A stretch of 64,000 nucleotides of DNA from Streptomyces antimycoticus (GTDB lineage Bacteria > Actinomycetota > Actinomycetes > Streptomycetales > Streptomycetaceae): NCBI RefSeq assembly GCF_005405925.1, contig NZ_BJHV01000001.1:7936001-8000000 (forward strand), written 5' to 3'. Positions 38,261 through 46,802 of this stretch are shown here, piece by piece. Every line of letters begins with the position of its first letter. Within the stretch, counting starts at the first letter, position 1. The position numbers were made by a program, and so were the translations under genes. The notes beneath the pieces are model-generated. The model worked only from the letters and a program-made list of their open reading frames with translations. It made no database searches and was not told the origin of the DNA.

Positions 38261-39085
38261 ATGCCAACCACCACCAACACCGACAACATCACAACCACCC
38301 CCAACCAACCCGACCCCGCTCAGCTATCCGGCGCCACCGCCGCCGTATGGGCCGCACTGAACAACCAGCCCGGCACCACCAGCACCACCCTCGCCCAGGC
38401 CGCCAGTGCCGGCCAGTCCACCACGACCAAGGCCCTCCGCCACTTCGAGCAGACCGGCCTCGCCCACCGAGAGAGCGCCGCTCCCGATGGCAGCGGCCGC
38501 CCCGTCAATCACTGGTACCCCACACCCACACCCACACCCGACCCTGACACCAGCACCTCACCGGACACGACGGACGAGCCGCCGACCGCTGAGGACGACA
38601 GCCACGAGTCGCCCAACGAGCATCACGACCGCCCCGCGCTCACTGCAGAGTCCCCCGCATCCGAGGACGGCGCATCGGAACACGGCGATGCTGATGAAGA
38701 CGGGGAGCGGGGTTCTGTGACCGAACCCTCGCAGGGAGTGGAAACCGACGATGCGCCGGCGCCGGCGCCCGCGTCGGAGCCTCCGACAAGCGAGGCGGCC
38801 TCGGAGGACGCAAAATCGGAGGAGACCCAGCCGACCGTCAGCCAGAGCGGCTACCGGACCCGCCTCGCCCCTGGCGCCCTGCGTCAGATGGTCATCGGCC
38901 ACCTCACCGCTTACCCCGACGAGGCGTTCACGGCTACACGCATCAGCCGGATCATTGAGAAAAGTTCCGGCGCCATCGCCAACGCCCTGGTCACCCTGAC
39001 CAAGCAGGGCATCGCCGAACAGGTCACCGAACGCCCACGCACCTACCGCATCACCACGGCAGCAACCAGGAGCAGCGAGGCATAG
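38261..39085 (+). CDS. Protein with two winged-helix domains joined by an acidic linker
   Basis: The protein has 274 residues. Residues about 20-85 form a MarR-like winged helix (GATAAVWAALNNQPGTTSTT, STTTKALRHFEQTGLAHRES). Residues 90-195 are an acidic Glu/Asp/Ser/Pro linker. Residues 200-265 form a second winged helix (LRQMVIGHLTAYPDEAFTAT, GAIANALVTLTKQGIAEQV, RPRTYRIT). The second domain closely parallels the N-terminal domain of the MoxR ATPase encoded at 46803-48011. It is probably a DNA-binding regulator or chromatin-type protein of the element. Confidence 0.7.
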   Translation: MPTTTNTDNITTTPNQPDPAQLSGATAAVWAALNNQPGTTSTTLAQAASAGQSTTTKALRHFEQTGLAHRESAAPDGSGRPVNHWYPTPTPTPDPDTSTSPDTTDEPPTAEDDSHESPNEHHDRPALTAESPASEDGASEHGDADEDGERGSVTEPSQGVETDDAPAPAPASEPPTSEAASEDAKSEETQPTVSQSGYRTRLAPGALRQMVIGHLTAYPDEAFTATRISRIIEKSSGAIANALVTLTKQGIAEQVTERPRTYRITTAATRSSEA

Positions 39086-39288
39086 ACCGGCACGAACGGA
39101 CCAGCAGCCGGGTACCGCCACTCAGTCAGGACGGTACCCGGCACCTACCGTCCATCCGTATCGTGTTCGATCGTTCGCTGTTGGCTTTCAGGTGATGGGA
39201 CGAGCAGCTTGGAGTCATCAGAAGCCAGTTCGGAACGCGTCGCGATAAACCCGGCGACGTCGACGGTCATCCCGGGACACTGGCCGCC

Positions 39289-40021
39289 ATGGATGAGGTC
39301 AAGGTCGTCGCCCATTCCGAGCGCGCGACCCTGCGCGTCGGCGACGTGTTCCTGAAGGTGGACGCCGATCAGGCACGCATCGACGTCGAGGCCGAGGCGA
39401 TGGCCCTGGCGCCGGTCCCGACCCCGGAGGTCCTGTGGCGCAAGCCGCCCGTACTCGCGATCGCCGCGGTCCCGGGGACGGCGCTCTGCCGCCTCGGCGA
39501 GCCGTCGATCGCGTCGCCGGCGGCGTGGGCCACGGCGGGTGCCGCCATCCGGAAGTTGCACGACGCGCCGTTGCCACCGTGGCCCGGCCGGGGCCTTGAC
39601 GAGTTGGCGGCGGATCTCGAGGGCGAGTGCGAGTGCGAGTGGCTCGTGACGAACGGCGTCCTGCCCGCCGACCTGGTCACCCGCAACCGCCAGGTCGCCG
39701 ATGCCGCGCTCCGGCCGTGGACTCCGGTGTTCACGCACGGCGACCTGAAGATCACTCACCTGTTCGTCGACGGCGACGAGATCACTGGCATCATCGACTG
39801 GTCCGAGGCGGGCCAGGGTGATGCCCCTTCAACCTCGCCACCTTGATGCTCGGACACAAGGAACACCTCGGCGACGTCGGCGTCGGCTATGGCACCGACG
39901 TCGACCTCGACGTGATCCGCGCGTGGTGGTCGTTGTGCTGGCGGTTCGCTGACTGGTCGAGCACGGCTTCGACCCGACCGCGCCGGGCTGTGAGGTTGGC
40001 GTGCTGAGATCCCGGCTGTGA
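39289..40021 (+). pseudogene. Aminoglycoside/hydroxyurea-type phosphotransferase gene, decayed
   Basis: The first 185 residues read as an APH-like kinase: LRVGDVFLKVDADQ, EAMALAPVPTPEVLW, catalytic loop PVFTHGDLKITHLFVDGDEI, and IIDWSEAGQGDA. The frame then breaks at CCCC 39824-39827 (next frame FNLATLMLGHKEHLGDVG) and again near 39937-39957, where about seven bases appear lost against the family pattern and a TGA (39950-39952) interrupts the resumed frame VEHGFDPTAPGCEVG. Catalytic text is intact but the C-terminal lobe is damaged, so this is probably a real pseudogene. The 203-nt gap before it shows nothing notable. Confidence 0.7.
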
Positions 40022-40200
40022 GGCTGCGCGGGCCCGACTGCTACCAGTGCGTTCTGACGCATCGAACAGGCCAGCTCCTTGGGGCGCATCGCCTACCCTT
40101 ACCCACTCTGCTGCGCATTTCGCTGGAGCGTGCGGGGTGACCGTGTCGGGGGCCGGCAGCTGCGAGGTGACGTTGGGGTGTCAGGTCTCCCGGTGCCCGC

Positions 40201-41544
40201 TCAGAACAGTGCCAGGCCCTCGCCGCTGGTGTCCGCGATGACTGGCCGGAACTGGGCAGGGAGTCCGTCCAAGCGGTCAGGACCGGCCGCGGCGGCCACA
40301 GCAGGAGCCGTCTCAGCCAACCAGAGACGAAACCGCTCGGCGGCTTCGCGGTAGGGGACTCGCGCCAGGACACGGTGCTCGCCGGAGGGGCAGAAATCGA
40401 CTGCGACAGTGAGCAGGCAGGAACGGGGCGCGTTCTGACTGCCCGTCCAGGACACGCGCAGGACACCGCAGGGCTCGCGCCCGCGGGGGGCGGGGTGGGT
40501 CGGGCGCAGCGATCGGCAGGCTATGTGGGCGGTCCATGCGGCGAGGTGCGGCAGGGGCAGGGTGGTGCGTGCGCGGCAGCCGGGGCAGCGGTGCCAGTGG
40601 CGAAGCCAGTGGTCGGTGTCGGTGTGGAAGAGGCGTGTGTAGCGGTTCGCCACGCGGATGTCGTTGCTGTACAGGTGGTCGGGGCGTTCCTGTGTGTTGC
40701 AGGACTGGCAGACGGGGGCGCGGACGTAGCCGTGTTCGTGGCAGTGGTCGAGCACGGTGGCGGCCGTGGTGCGGCAGACGGCGCACGCCCACCCGGCCAC
40801 CCTGCGGGAGGTACTGGGCTTCCTGCTGAGCACCGAGTACAGCTGGCCTTCCAGTTCTCCGTTGTACGGGCGCGGTGAGGCGGTGGGGCCCTCGGGGCTC
40901 GTCGTCTGCCGACCGTCGGCGACTGGGGCCTGCCGGGGGTGGGAGGGCGGCTCGGTGGCGGATGCGCTTGCCTGGCGGGTCCGCGCGGCTTGCACCCACC
41001 GTGTTTCGGTGTGCTCGGCCGCGTCGAGCAGCCTGACCACAGCGCGTGGCAGCCACCACGTGCGCTGCGTGGCGTCGCGGGTCCGCTCCACGAGTATCTG
41101 TCGCCAGTCGATCCCCGCCAGATGGTACGGCCGGCCGACCTCACGTCGTGCTGCCCGCTCGGGGCCGCCCAGCTCCCGTAGTTCCCCCGTGATGCGCTGG
41201 CGCCAACGCAGCTGCGTTTTCTCGTCGCACTCCTGTCTCGGCGCCCCACGAAACGGACCGATGCGGACCAGGTCCTGCCGATCCATCGCCACCGCGTTCA
41301 GTTCCGCGGCCGCCCGGCGCACATCAGCGTCCGGAACACTCCACTGACCGCCGCTCGCCCTCACCGTCGCCACCACATGGCCGCCGAGCAGGACGTACCC
41401 CACCCGGGCATGGGCAGGGGAGCAGGTGAAAGCCCCAGAAGCCGTCGGCACAGCACTGTCGGCGGTCAAATCGACCCACAGAGCGTCCGCGGCACCCAGG
41501 GTGATCAGGCCGTCCGTGCGACCGGGCATGACACGCTCCGACAT
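40201..41544 (-). CDS. Protein with C-terminal-half endonuclease VII (HNH-like, zinc) domain
   Basis: The 447-residue protein has an N-terminal domain of unknown family (FTCSPAHARVGYVLLGGHVV, DLVRIGPFRGAPRQECDEKT) and, at about residues 255-300, a recombination-endonuclease-VII-type motif: CAVCRTTAATVLDHCHEHGY, then VCQSCNTQERPDHL, with paired Cys and the DHCH-type catalytic/metal residues. Two more Cys pairs (HRCPGC; CRSLRP) follow. It is the last gene of the minus-strand operon headed by the DUF317 gene. A junction-cleaving or nicking nuclease is likely. A hairpin (41562-41585) lies 18 nt upstream of the ATG. Confidence 0.75.
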   Translation of the reverse strand: MSERVMPGRTDGLITLGAADALWVDLTADSAVPTASGAFTCSPAHARVGYVLLGGHVVATVRASGGQWSVPDADVRRAAAELNAVAMDRQDLVRIGPFRGAPRQECDEKTQLRWRQRITGELRELGGPERAARREVGRPYHLAGIDWRQILVERTRDATQRTWWLPRAVVRLLDAAEHTETRWVQAARTRQASASATEPPSHPRQAPVADGRQTTSPEGPTASPRPYNGELEGQLYSVLSRKPSTSRRVAGWACAVCRTTAATVLDHCHEHGYVRAPVCQSCNTQERPDHLYSNDIRVANRYTRLFHTDTDHWLRHWHRCPGCRARTTLPLPHLAAWTAHIACRSLRPTHPAPRGREPCGVLRVSWTGSQNAPRSCLLTVAVDFCPSGEHRVLARVPYREAAERFRLWLAETAPAVAAAAGPDRLDGLPAQFRPVIADTSGEGLALF

Positions 41545-41561
41545 ACCGACAGGCTAACGGC

Positions 41562-41585
41562 TTGCAACCCGGCAACGGGTTCCAA
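41562..41585. promoter_or_regulatory. 10-bp inverted repeat upstream of the endonuclease VII-type gene
   Basis: Arms TTGCAACCCG and CGGGTTCCAA (9 of 10 paired) flank GCAA. It ends the 248-nt gap 41545-41792 near the ATG at 41544 on the minus strand and could be an operator or an attenuating hairpin. The rest of this gap holds a plus-strand reading (VEDPETAGRAAEILEQLVEI, stop 41770) with no clear start. Confidence 0.4.
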
Positions 41586-41792
41586 ACGCCTCGGTCAGCC
41601 GGGCCGCCGCCCACGCCGCATCTGCCGTGGAAGACCCCGAGACCGCTGGGCGCGCCGCAGAAATCCTGGAACAGCTCGTCGAGATCATCCACGGCAAGAC
41701 CCGACCCGTTGACTCTCCCAATGGCATGCATGGAAGAGGCCCTGTCAGCGGCCGTCGTGCAAGCCGCTGACAGAGCTCCTCGTGTGATCGCG

Positions 41793-42287
41793 TTACCGGC
41801 CACCGCATCCTGCGTGTACGCAGCCGCCGCAGGAGCCGCCGCTGTTGCACGCGCACGGGCAGGGGTTTACCCGTCTGCGGCTTGCGGTGGGGGTGTCGGT
41901 GCGCTGCTGGGGCAGGGAGACGGTGGGCGGTGTGGTGGGGCGGTCGGGGTTGGCGCGGTGGGCTGCGGTGTCCAGCAGGCGCAGCCGTGCCGGGTGGGGG
42001 CGTTGGTCGAGGCGGGTCAGGTAGTGCGGGAGGGTGGGGTCGGTCAGTCCGGTGAGTTGCCATCCGGCGGCGTTGATCAGGTGGCAGGCGGCCTCTGCTT
42101 CGAGCCATTCGGCGTGGTGGGGAGAGACGCGGGTGGCGTGCTTGTTGCAGACGTGTTCGGTCGCGGTGTTCAGCAGGCTCGAGAGCGCGGATCGTGCGCT
42201 GACGGCGTCGCGCATGAGGAGGCGTTGGCTTTGGGTGAGGATCTTGTGGACCAGGGCGCGGTGGTGGTGGAGGTCGGGCGTCGCCAT
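41793..42287 (-). CDS. Protein of 164 residues with Cys-rich C-terminus
   Basis: The start at ATG 42287 (MATPDLHHHRALVHKILTQS) is chosen because codon use and helices become regular there. The N-terminal two-thirds are helical (RDAVSARSALSSLLNTATEH, HHAEWLEAEAACHLINAAGW). The C-terminus is CPCACNSGGSCGGCVHAGCG, with seven Cys in twenty residues, a possible metal- or cluster-binding tail. I do not recognise a family. It lies in the operon between the 133-residue gene and the endonuclease gene. The 212-nt gap upstream (42288-42499) holds nothing I can support. Confidence 0.55.
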   Translation of the reverse strand: MATPDLHHHRALVHKILTQSQRLLMRDAVSARSALSSLLNTATEHVCNKHATRVSPHHAEWLEAEAACHLINAAGWQLTGLTDPTLPHYLTRLDQRPHPARLRLLDTAAHRANPDRPTTPPTVSLPQQRTDTPTASRRRVNPCPCACNSGGSCGGCVHAGCGGR

Positions 42288-42499
42288 GGAGGCGGTTCCT
42301 TTCACCTGGTATCTGGTGCTGTCCGGCGCGTGCGCGCGGCAGCACATGGGGATGGTGCGGGGATGCGAGCTGCGGATTGGCACAGATGGTCCCGGCAGTC
42401 GCGTCTGGGCGCGAGTGCTCGGCGGACTGTTCGTGGGCCGTGGCGGCTCGGGGTACAGCGGTGCTCTGCCGGAGGCGGCGAGTGCTGGGTAGCTGCCTG

Positions 42500-42901
42500 T
42501 TACGCGGCGAGGAGGGCGAGTTTGTAGGCCTCGATGACGAGGTTGAGCTGGTTCATCTGTTGTGCGTAGCGGGTGGCGTTCACGTCGATGGCGCGGCTGG
42601 TGTGTTGCAGGAAGCCGAGCGGGACGGCCTCGGTCTGGTTCGCGTGGGCTGGGACGTGGCGTAGGTGGTCGCAGGTGTTCCTGGCGTAGTAGCGCAGCTC
42701 GCCGTGGAGGCGGTCGGCTTCTTGTGCGGTGGTCCAGAGCAGTTCGGCCAGAGGCCCCAGCGCAGTGTCGGTGAGGCGGCGGTGGCGGCGCAGCGTTGCG
42801 TAGCCGTCGTTGCCCAAGGCGGTGCGCAGGGCGGTCTCGCCAGGACCGGTGTAGGTGGATGGGCTGGTGTGGGACCGTGGGCTGCTGAGGGGACTGTCCA
42901 T
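42500..42901 (-). CDS. Helical protein of 133 residues, unknown family
   Basis: The sequence after residue 25 is almost wholly helical (LRTALGNDGYATLRRHRRLT, LAELLWTTAQEADRLHGELR, RYAQQMNQLNLVIEAYKLAL), soluble, with no Cys motif or membrane segment. It is 24 nt downstream of the next upstream gene of the same operon. A structural or adaptor role is possible; no function can be read from the sequence. Confidence 0.6.
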   Translation of the reverse strand: MDSPLSSPRSHTSPSTYTGPGETALRTALGNDGYATLRRHRRLTDTALGPLAELLWTTAQEADRLHGELRYYARNTCDHLRHVPAHANQTEAVPLGFLQHTSRAIDVNATRYAQQMNQLNLVIEAYKLALLAA

Positions 42902-42925
42902 GGGGACGCCCTTTCGCTTGGGGGC

Positions 42926-43396
42926 TTACGCCGCGCCGTAGCGGCATCTCGGGGCGTGTGCTTCGTCGGTGTCGAAGGTGTCGGGGTAGGTGGCGGGGGT
43001 TGGGCCGTTGCCGAGTGGGGCTGGTCCGGTGGTCAGGTGGGTGCCGAGGTCGGCGAGGTGGCGGACGGCGGCCAGCGGTACGGGCGCGGCGCACACGGGA
43101 CAGGGGCCGAGGAGTTCGAAGGCCTCGTCCTCGTAGAGGGGGTAGCGGGCGAGGAAGGTGTATTGGGTACGGGTGGTCGGGCAGGTGGCGATGGCCAGGA
43201 GGGGTTCGCCGGGTGTGGTGCGGCGCTTGCTGTCCGGAGTGATGGTGATGTGCTGGAGGCTGAGGCCGAGGGTGCTGGCGAGGCGCACGGCGGTGCAGGC
43301 GTGGTCGGCACCGCGGTGGGGTCCGTATTCACTGGCGGCGGCGGTCTGCTGGATGAAGGCCGAGGCTGCCTGGGCTTGTTCGGCGATGGAGGTCAT
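42926..43396 (-). CDS. Protein of 156 residues with a CPxC zinc-binding-like motif
   Basis: The N-terminus is helical (SIAEQAQAASAFIQQTAAAS) and is followed by a beta-rich region (LGLSLQHITITPDSKRRTTP, LLAIATCPTTRTQYTFLARY) and then a single CPVCAAPVPLAAVRHLADLG motif. One CPxC pair plus upstream and downstream Cys could bind zinc. It lies 100 nt after the DUF317 gene in the same operon. The family is unknown to me; similar proteins accompany DUF317 genes on streptomycete plasmids. Confidence 0.6.
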   Translation of the reverse strand: MTSIAEQAQAASAFIQQTAAASEYGPHRGADHACTAVRLASTLGLSLQHITITPDSKRRTTPGEPLLAIATCPTTRTQYTFLARYPLYEDEAFELLGPCPVCAAPVPLAAVRHLADLGTHLTTGPAPLGNGPTPATYPDTFDTDEAHAPRCRYGAA

Positions 43397-43496
43397 GGGC
43401 GGTGTTCTCCTTGTGGCCCGGGTGCTGGCGGTGGCGGCTTGGTGTGTTGCCGGGAGGCGGCTCGGGTGGGTGGTCAGGTTGGGCGGATGCAGGTAC

Positions 43497-44216
43497 TCAG
43501 GGGTACGGGGTGACCGTCAGTGCGCCAACCTCGGGGCCGGGGAGGGAGTGGCGCGGGACCGGTGCCGGGTCGGTGAGGGCGCGGCATAGGGCGGCCATCA
43601 GGTGGGTTGGGGTGGCCGGGGAGGCTACGGCGACCCACAGCACCATGGCGTCGGCGGCGCGGCGGGCGGCGCACAGCCAGTTCGCTCCGCTCTTCCCGGT
43701 GGTGGTGGGGACGGTGGCGGTGATGACGACGGCCTGCTCGTTGGGGGCGTACCAGGAGTCGTCTTGGCGGCCGATGTCGCGGATCCATCCGGCTGTGGCG
43801 AGTGCCTCGGTGGCCTTGTGGGGGGATTGGGACAACAGGAGGTAGCGCGGACCGTCTTCGGGGGTGGGCCCGGGGGTGTCGTCGGCCACGGCGGCGGCGA
43901 ATGCGGCGGTGATTTCGGGTGGGGTGTCGTGGGAGAACCACGCTGTCCAGGTCACACGTGCGGTGGGGCAGGGACTGGCCGTGAACTCCCAGGCCATCAA
44001 AGGCTTCCCGGGGTGCTCGGCCCGGCTGTGGAGATGGCGCGCGTGGCGCTGTCCGCTGGGGTCGCGGTAGTCGGTGTGGCACGGCTGGCGGGTGGCCTTC
44101 CATCCGGCTGCCAGGAGGACGTCGTCAGCTGTGGTCACGGCGGCGGGGTCGGGCCCTGCGAGGTAACGGGGCGAGATCAGATAGCGCGGTGTGCTGGGGC
44201 GATTCCGGTTCTGCAT
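43497..44216 (-). CDS. DUF317-domain protein, first firm gene of the operon under control element A
   Basis: The 239-residue protein starts at ATG 44216 after AGGAG. It has two DUF317-like repeats: YLAGPDPAAVTTADDVLLAA with ...PLMAWEFTASPCPTARVTWT and AWFSHDTPPEITAAFAAAVA, then YLLLSQSPHKATEALATAGW with LWVAVASPATPTHLMAALCR. DUF317 proteins are almost limited to streptomycetes and often lie on mobile DNA or near development genes; no activity is established. The operon continues through three small genes to the endonuclease. Confidence 0.75.
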   Translation of the reverse strand: MQNRNRPSTPRYLISPRYLAGPDPAAVTTADDVLLAAGWKATRQPCHTDYRDPSGQRHARHLHSRAEHPGKPLMAWEFTASPCPTARVTWTAWFSHDTPPEITAAFAAAVADDTPGPTPEDGPRYLLLSQSPHKATEALATAGWIRDIGRQDDSWYAPNEQAVVITATVPTTTGKSGANWLCAARRAADAMVLWVAVASPATPTHLMAALCRALTDPAPVPRHSLPGPEVGALTVTPYP

Positions 44217-44392
44217 GATGAACTCCTGGCGGGGTATCGGGTGGGGGATCTGTGCTGTCGGCGTCGTTTCGGGCTGGGAGGTATTCGGGGTCCCGCCGCT
44301 CCGGTCACCGGAATGGCACTGTTCTGTGCCGATCGCTGGTGGCGTCGACTTGTGAATGCGTCGCGGCATGTGGCGTGATGGTGATGTGACAT
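44177..44392 (-). CDS. Possible 71-residue leader ORF overlapping the DUF317 start
   Basis: AAGGAG nine bases before an ATG opens MSHHHHATCRDAFTSRRHQR and runs into the DUF317 gene in another frame, ending 40 nt past its ATG. The product is very basic and low in complexity, so it may be a translated leader rather than a protein with its own job, or simply chance. The remainder of the leader, 44393-44644, shows no gene. Confidence 0.25.
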   Translation of the reverse strand: MSHHHHATCRDAFTSRRHQRSAQNSAIPVTGAAGPRIPPSPKRRRQHRSPTRYPARSSSCRTGIAPAHRAI

Positions 44393-44644
44393 GAGCTGTC
44401 GCTCCTTGTGAATGGAATAGGGAAATCGGGGGCGGCGTGTTGTCATCCGGTCGTCGGGGCGAAGCAGCAGGCCTTCGGCTGGAACCTCTGCCAAGGCTGC
44501 TGGGCACGTCAGGTGGCACTTAGCTTGCGGCTTCCTTTGATACGGCCTCTGAATCCGCATTCGGCCGCACCTCCCACCGTCCAGCCTCATGGGCGCATGT
44601 CTCCCGTAGCGGCTTCTTCGAGTTAATTCTTTGCAGAATTCCGA

Positions 44645-44745
44645 TTCCGGCTATTGCCGGGAATGCGACCAATGTAGCTCGATATTGGGGATCGGTCGAC
44701 ATTGATGGCGGCTGCGAATTGCTGGAATTATCGCGAATTCACGAC
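44645..44745 (-). promoter_or_regulatory. Control element A: bipartite 101-bp element upstream of the DUF317 operon
   Basis: Read on the minus strand: a conserved 29-bp upstream box (44717-44745) holding inverted half-sites GAATTC and AATTMTCGCGAATTC-type symmetry; then a non-conserved 34-bp spacer containing a -35-like TCGACC (44694-44699); a 26-bp conserved box with a -10-like TACATT (44671-44676, 17-bp spacing); and a 19-bp imperfect dyad TTCCGGCTATTGCCGGGAA (plus strand, 44645-44663) at the expected start of transcription. Every part recurs with identical spacing at 48102-48202. No other copy is seen in the window. Confidence 0.75.
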
Positions 44746-44924
44746 CGTATCGGAGGGGTATTCCATGGCTGGGTGACGCATAGTGTCGTCGGGTGTGCGG
44801 CGTCCGGCGGGTGCCGGGTTCGACCGGTCCGGCAACGGGCGCGAGGGTCCGGGTGGGGGCGGCACCCCGGCCCGGGTGGGCCGGGGGCGTGTGGGGTCCG
44901 GTGCGGGTGGTGCGGTGGGGGTGG

Positions 44925-46733
44925 CTATCGGGTGGTGGTGAGGGCGGTGGTCGCGGCTTTGGCGATCGCGGTGATGGCCTGGGCGGGGTGGGTCAGTTCC
45001 AGCGGCGTGGCGCCCGGCAGCGGGCACGGATCGGGGGCGAAGGCGAGCCATAGCACCGCGCATCCGGCGTCCTTCAGGGTGGTGATGCGTTGGGCGGCGC
45101 GGGCGGCTTCGTCGGGGTGGTAGTAGCCGTCGGAGGCGATGACCAGCAGGCGGCCCGTTCCGGGCTGGGTGAGGGCGAGCCCGGCGCACAGGGCGTCGAT
45201 GGCCTCGGCGAGGCGGTGCCCGAGCCCCCTGGCCTCGAAGCGGGTGACCTTGGCGGGGGCGCGGCCGGGGGCGGTGATGGCGGTCAGGGCCCGGTCGTAG
45301 GCCACGGTCGCGGTGCGTGAGTCGGGGTCGGTCAGTGCGGTGGCTTTGGTCAGGATCCAGGCGGCCGAGGCGATCGGGTCTGCTGCGGCGTTCATGGATC
45401 CGGACACGTCGACCGCGATCCCCACGCGCAGTGGCGGTGTGGGGTTGGGGCGGCGCAGGGTCCGGGTCCAGGGTGTTGCCGTGGGGGTGGCTCCGGCCGC
45501 CCTCTGGGCCTCCCGGGCGAGAGCCTGGCGCATGTTGAGGCGACCGGGCGGGGCGGCCGAGGCGGTGTGCGTGGTGGTGCGTTCGCGGTAGGCGGCGGCC
45601 CGCAGAGCCTTGGCGAGCTGTCCGGCGGCGGCCTTCTCACTTGCGGTCGGCAGCCGGGTGCCGGTCACCGGTGACGGGGTGTTGCCCTTACGGGGTTTGC
45701 CGGGTGTGAACGGTCGCGCTCCGGGCGCGAAGACCCGTTCCGCCGTTTTGGCCGCTTGCCGTTCGTGGGCGGCCTGCGCGGCTTTCGCCTCGGCCCGCGC
45801 GGTTCGGGCTGCGGCGACCCGCGCCTGTGCGGCGGCCTGCGCGGCTTCGTTCGCCTGCACCCGTACCGTCACTTTCCCAATGGCCTCGGCGAGTTCACTC
45901 AGTGGTCCGCCGCCGGTGGGTTCGGGTCCGGTGGCTGGTGTGCCCAGGGCTTGGCACCAGGCATGCGCGTGATCCAGCATGCCGGGCGCGTCGTCGTCGG
46001 CGGTGGCGTGGGCCGCCGTCCAGATCTGAGTGAGGGTGTCCAGCAGGTCGGGACCAAGGATGCTGGTGACGGCCTGTTCAAGGGGTTCGGTTTCGTCCGG
46101 GTCGAGGATTCCGGCATCCCTGCGGCCGAGGATCAGACCGGCGGCCCGGGCAGCCTGCCAGCGGTTGCTGGGAGTCTGCGCGGTGACCTCGGCGAGGATG
46201 AGGGCGTGGGTGGCCGATCGCAGGAACGGGCGGTCGGCGGGGCGGCGGGTGAGATGAGCGTGTTCGGCGCGGGACTCCTCCAATAGCTGTGCCGCCCTGT
46301 CCAGCGCGGTCCCGCGCAGGTTGGGCGGGGTGGTCCAGATACTGTGCGCGGCGTGCGCGGCCTCGTGGACCAGGACTCCCCAAGCGGCCGGGTAGCGTTC
46401 CTCATCACCGCGTCGCTCGGGATTGATGGTGGCCGGTGGCAGCGGGGCGAAAAGTGCGGCGTCGATCTCCAGCTCGGCCGTGGTGGGGTAGAAGGCGCCC
46501 GGGGCGCCGGAGCGGGTGCCGTGCTGGCAGGTGACGATCACGTCCTTCCGGTCCGCGAGTTCGGGGAGCCGTCCGGTCAGGGCTGCGGCGATCCGGATCC
46601 ATTGCCCGGCCTGCGCGGCCAGGCTGGGTTCGAACGGCGGGCCGCCGTCGTCCTCCCACCTCGCCTGGGCCCATTCGGCCTCAGACAGTGCGGGCGGCTG
46701 GTGCTGTACGTGGGCTGTGGTCTGCGCGGGCAT
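44925..46733 (-). CDS. Metallopeptidase-VWA fusion protein (DUF2201-like), partner of the MoxR ATPase
   Basis: The protein has 602 residues. The N-terminal domain carries a zinc-peptidase motif in WGVLVHEAAHAAHSIW (HExxH, about residue 123) and a downstream LLEESRAEH that can supply the third ligand. A coiled coil of Ala/Arg/Glu repeats (about 290-340) follows. The C-terminal VWA domain has MIDAS residues in VGIAVDVSGSMNAAAD and LLVIASDGYYHPDEAAR. Such fusions work with MoxR-type AAA ATPases, here the gene 69 nt upstream. A chaperone- or protease-like switch on a protein target is the likely role; the target is unknown. Confidence 0.8.
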   Translation of the reverse strand: MPAQTTAHVQHQPPALSEAEWAQARWEDDGGPPFEPSLAAQAGQWIRIAAALTGRLPELADRKDVIVTCQHGTRSGAPGAFYPTTAELEIDAALFAPLPPATINPERRGDEERYPAAWGVLVHEAAHAAHSIWTTPPNLRGTALDRAAQLLEESRAEHAHLTRRPADRPFLRSATHALILAEVTAQTPSNRWQAARAAGLILGRRDAGILDPDETEPLEQAVTSILGPDLLDTLTQIWTAAHATADDDAPGMLDHAHAWCQALGTPATGPEPTGGGPLSELAEAIGKVTVRVQANEAAQAAAQARVAAARTARAEAKAAQAAHERQAAKTAERVFAPGARPFTPGKPRKGNTPSPVTGTRLPTASEKAAAGQLAKALRAAAYRERTTTHTASAAPPGRLNMRQALAREAQRAAGATPTATPWTRTLRRPNPTPPLRVGIAVDVSGSMNAAADPIASAAWILTKATALTDPDSRTATVAYDRALTAITAPGRAPAKVTRFEARGLGHRLAEAIDALCAGLALTQPGTGRLLVIASDGYYHPDEAARAAQRITTLKDAGCAVLWLAFAPDPCPLPGATPLELTHPAQAITAIAKAATTALTTTR

Positions 46734-46802
46734 GGCGGATCGGTCCCTTTCTGCGGGCGTCGGGGGTGCGTGGGGTGGTGGCCGGTGGGCCGGAGATGCG
46801 GG

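Noticed and set aside
44520..44702. 60-residue minus ORF overlapping control element A
   Set aside because: It overlaps the conserved promoter boxes, has no ribosome binding site, and the matching stretch near element B does not preserve the frame.
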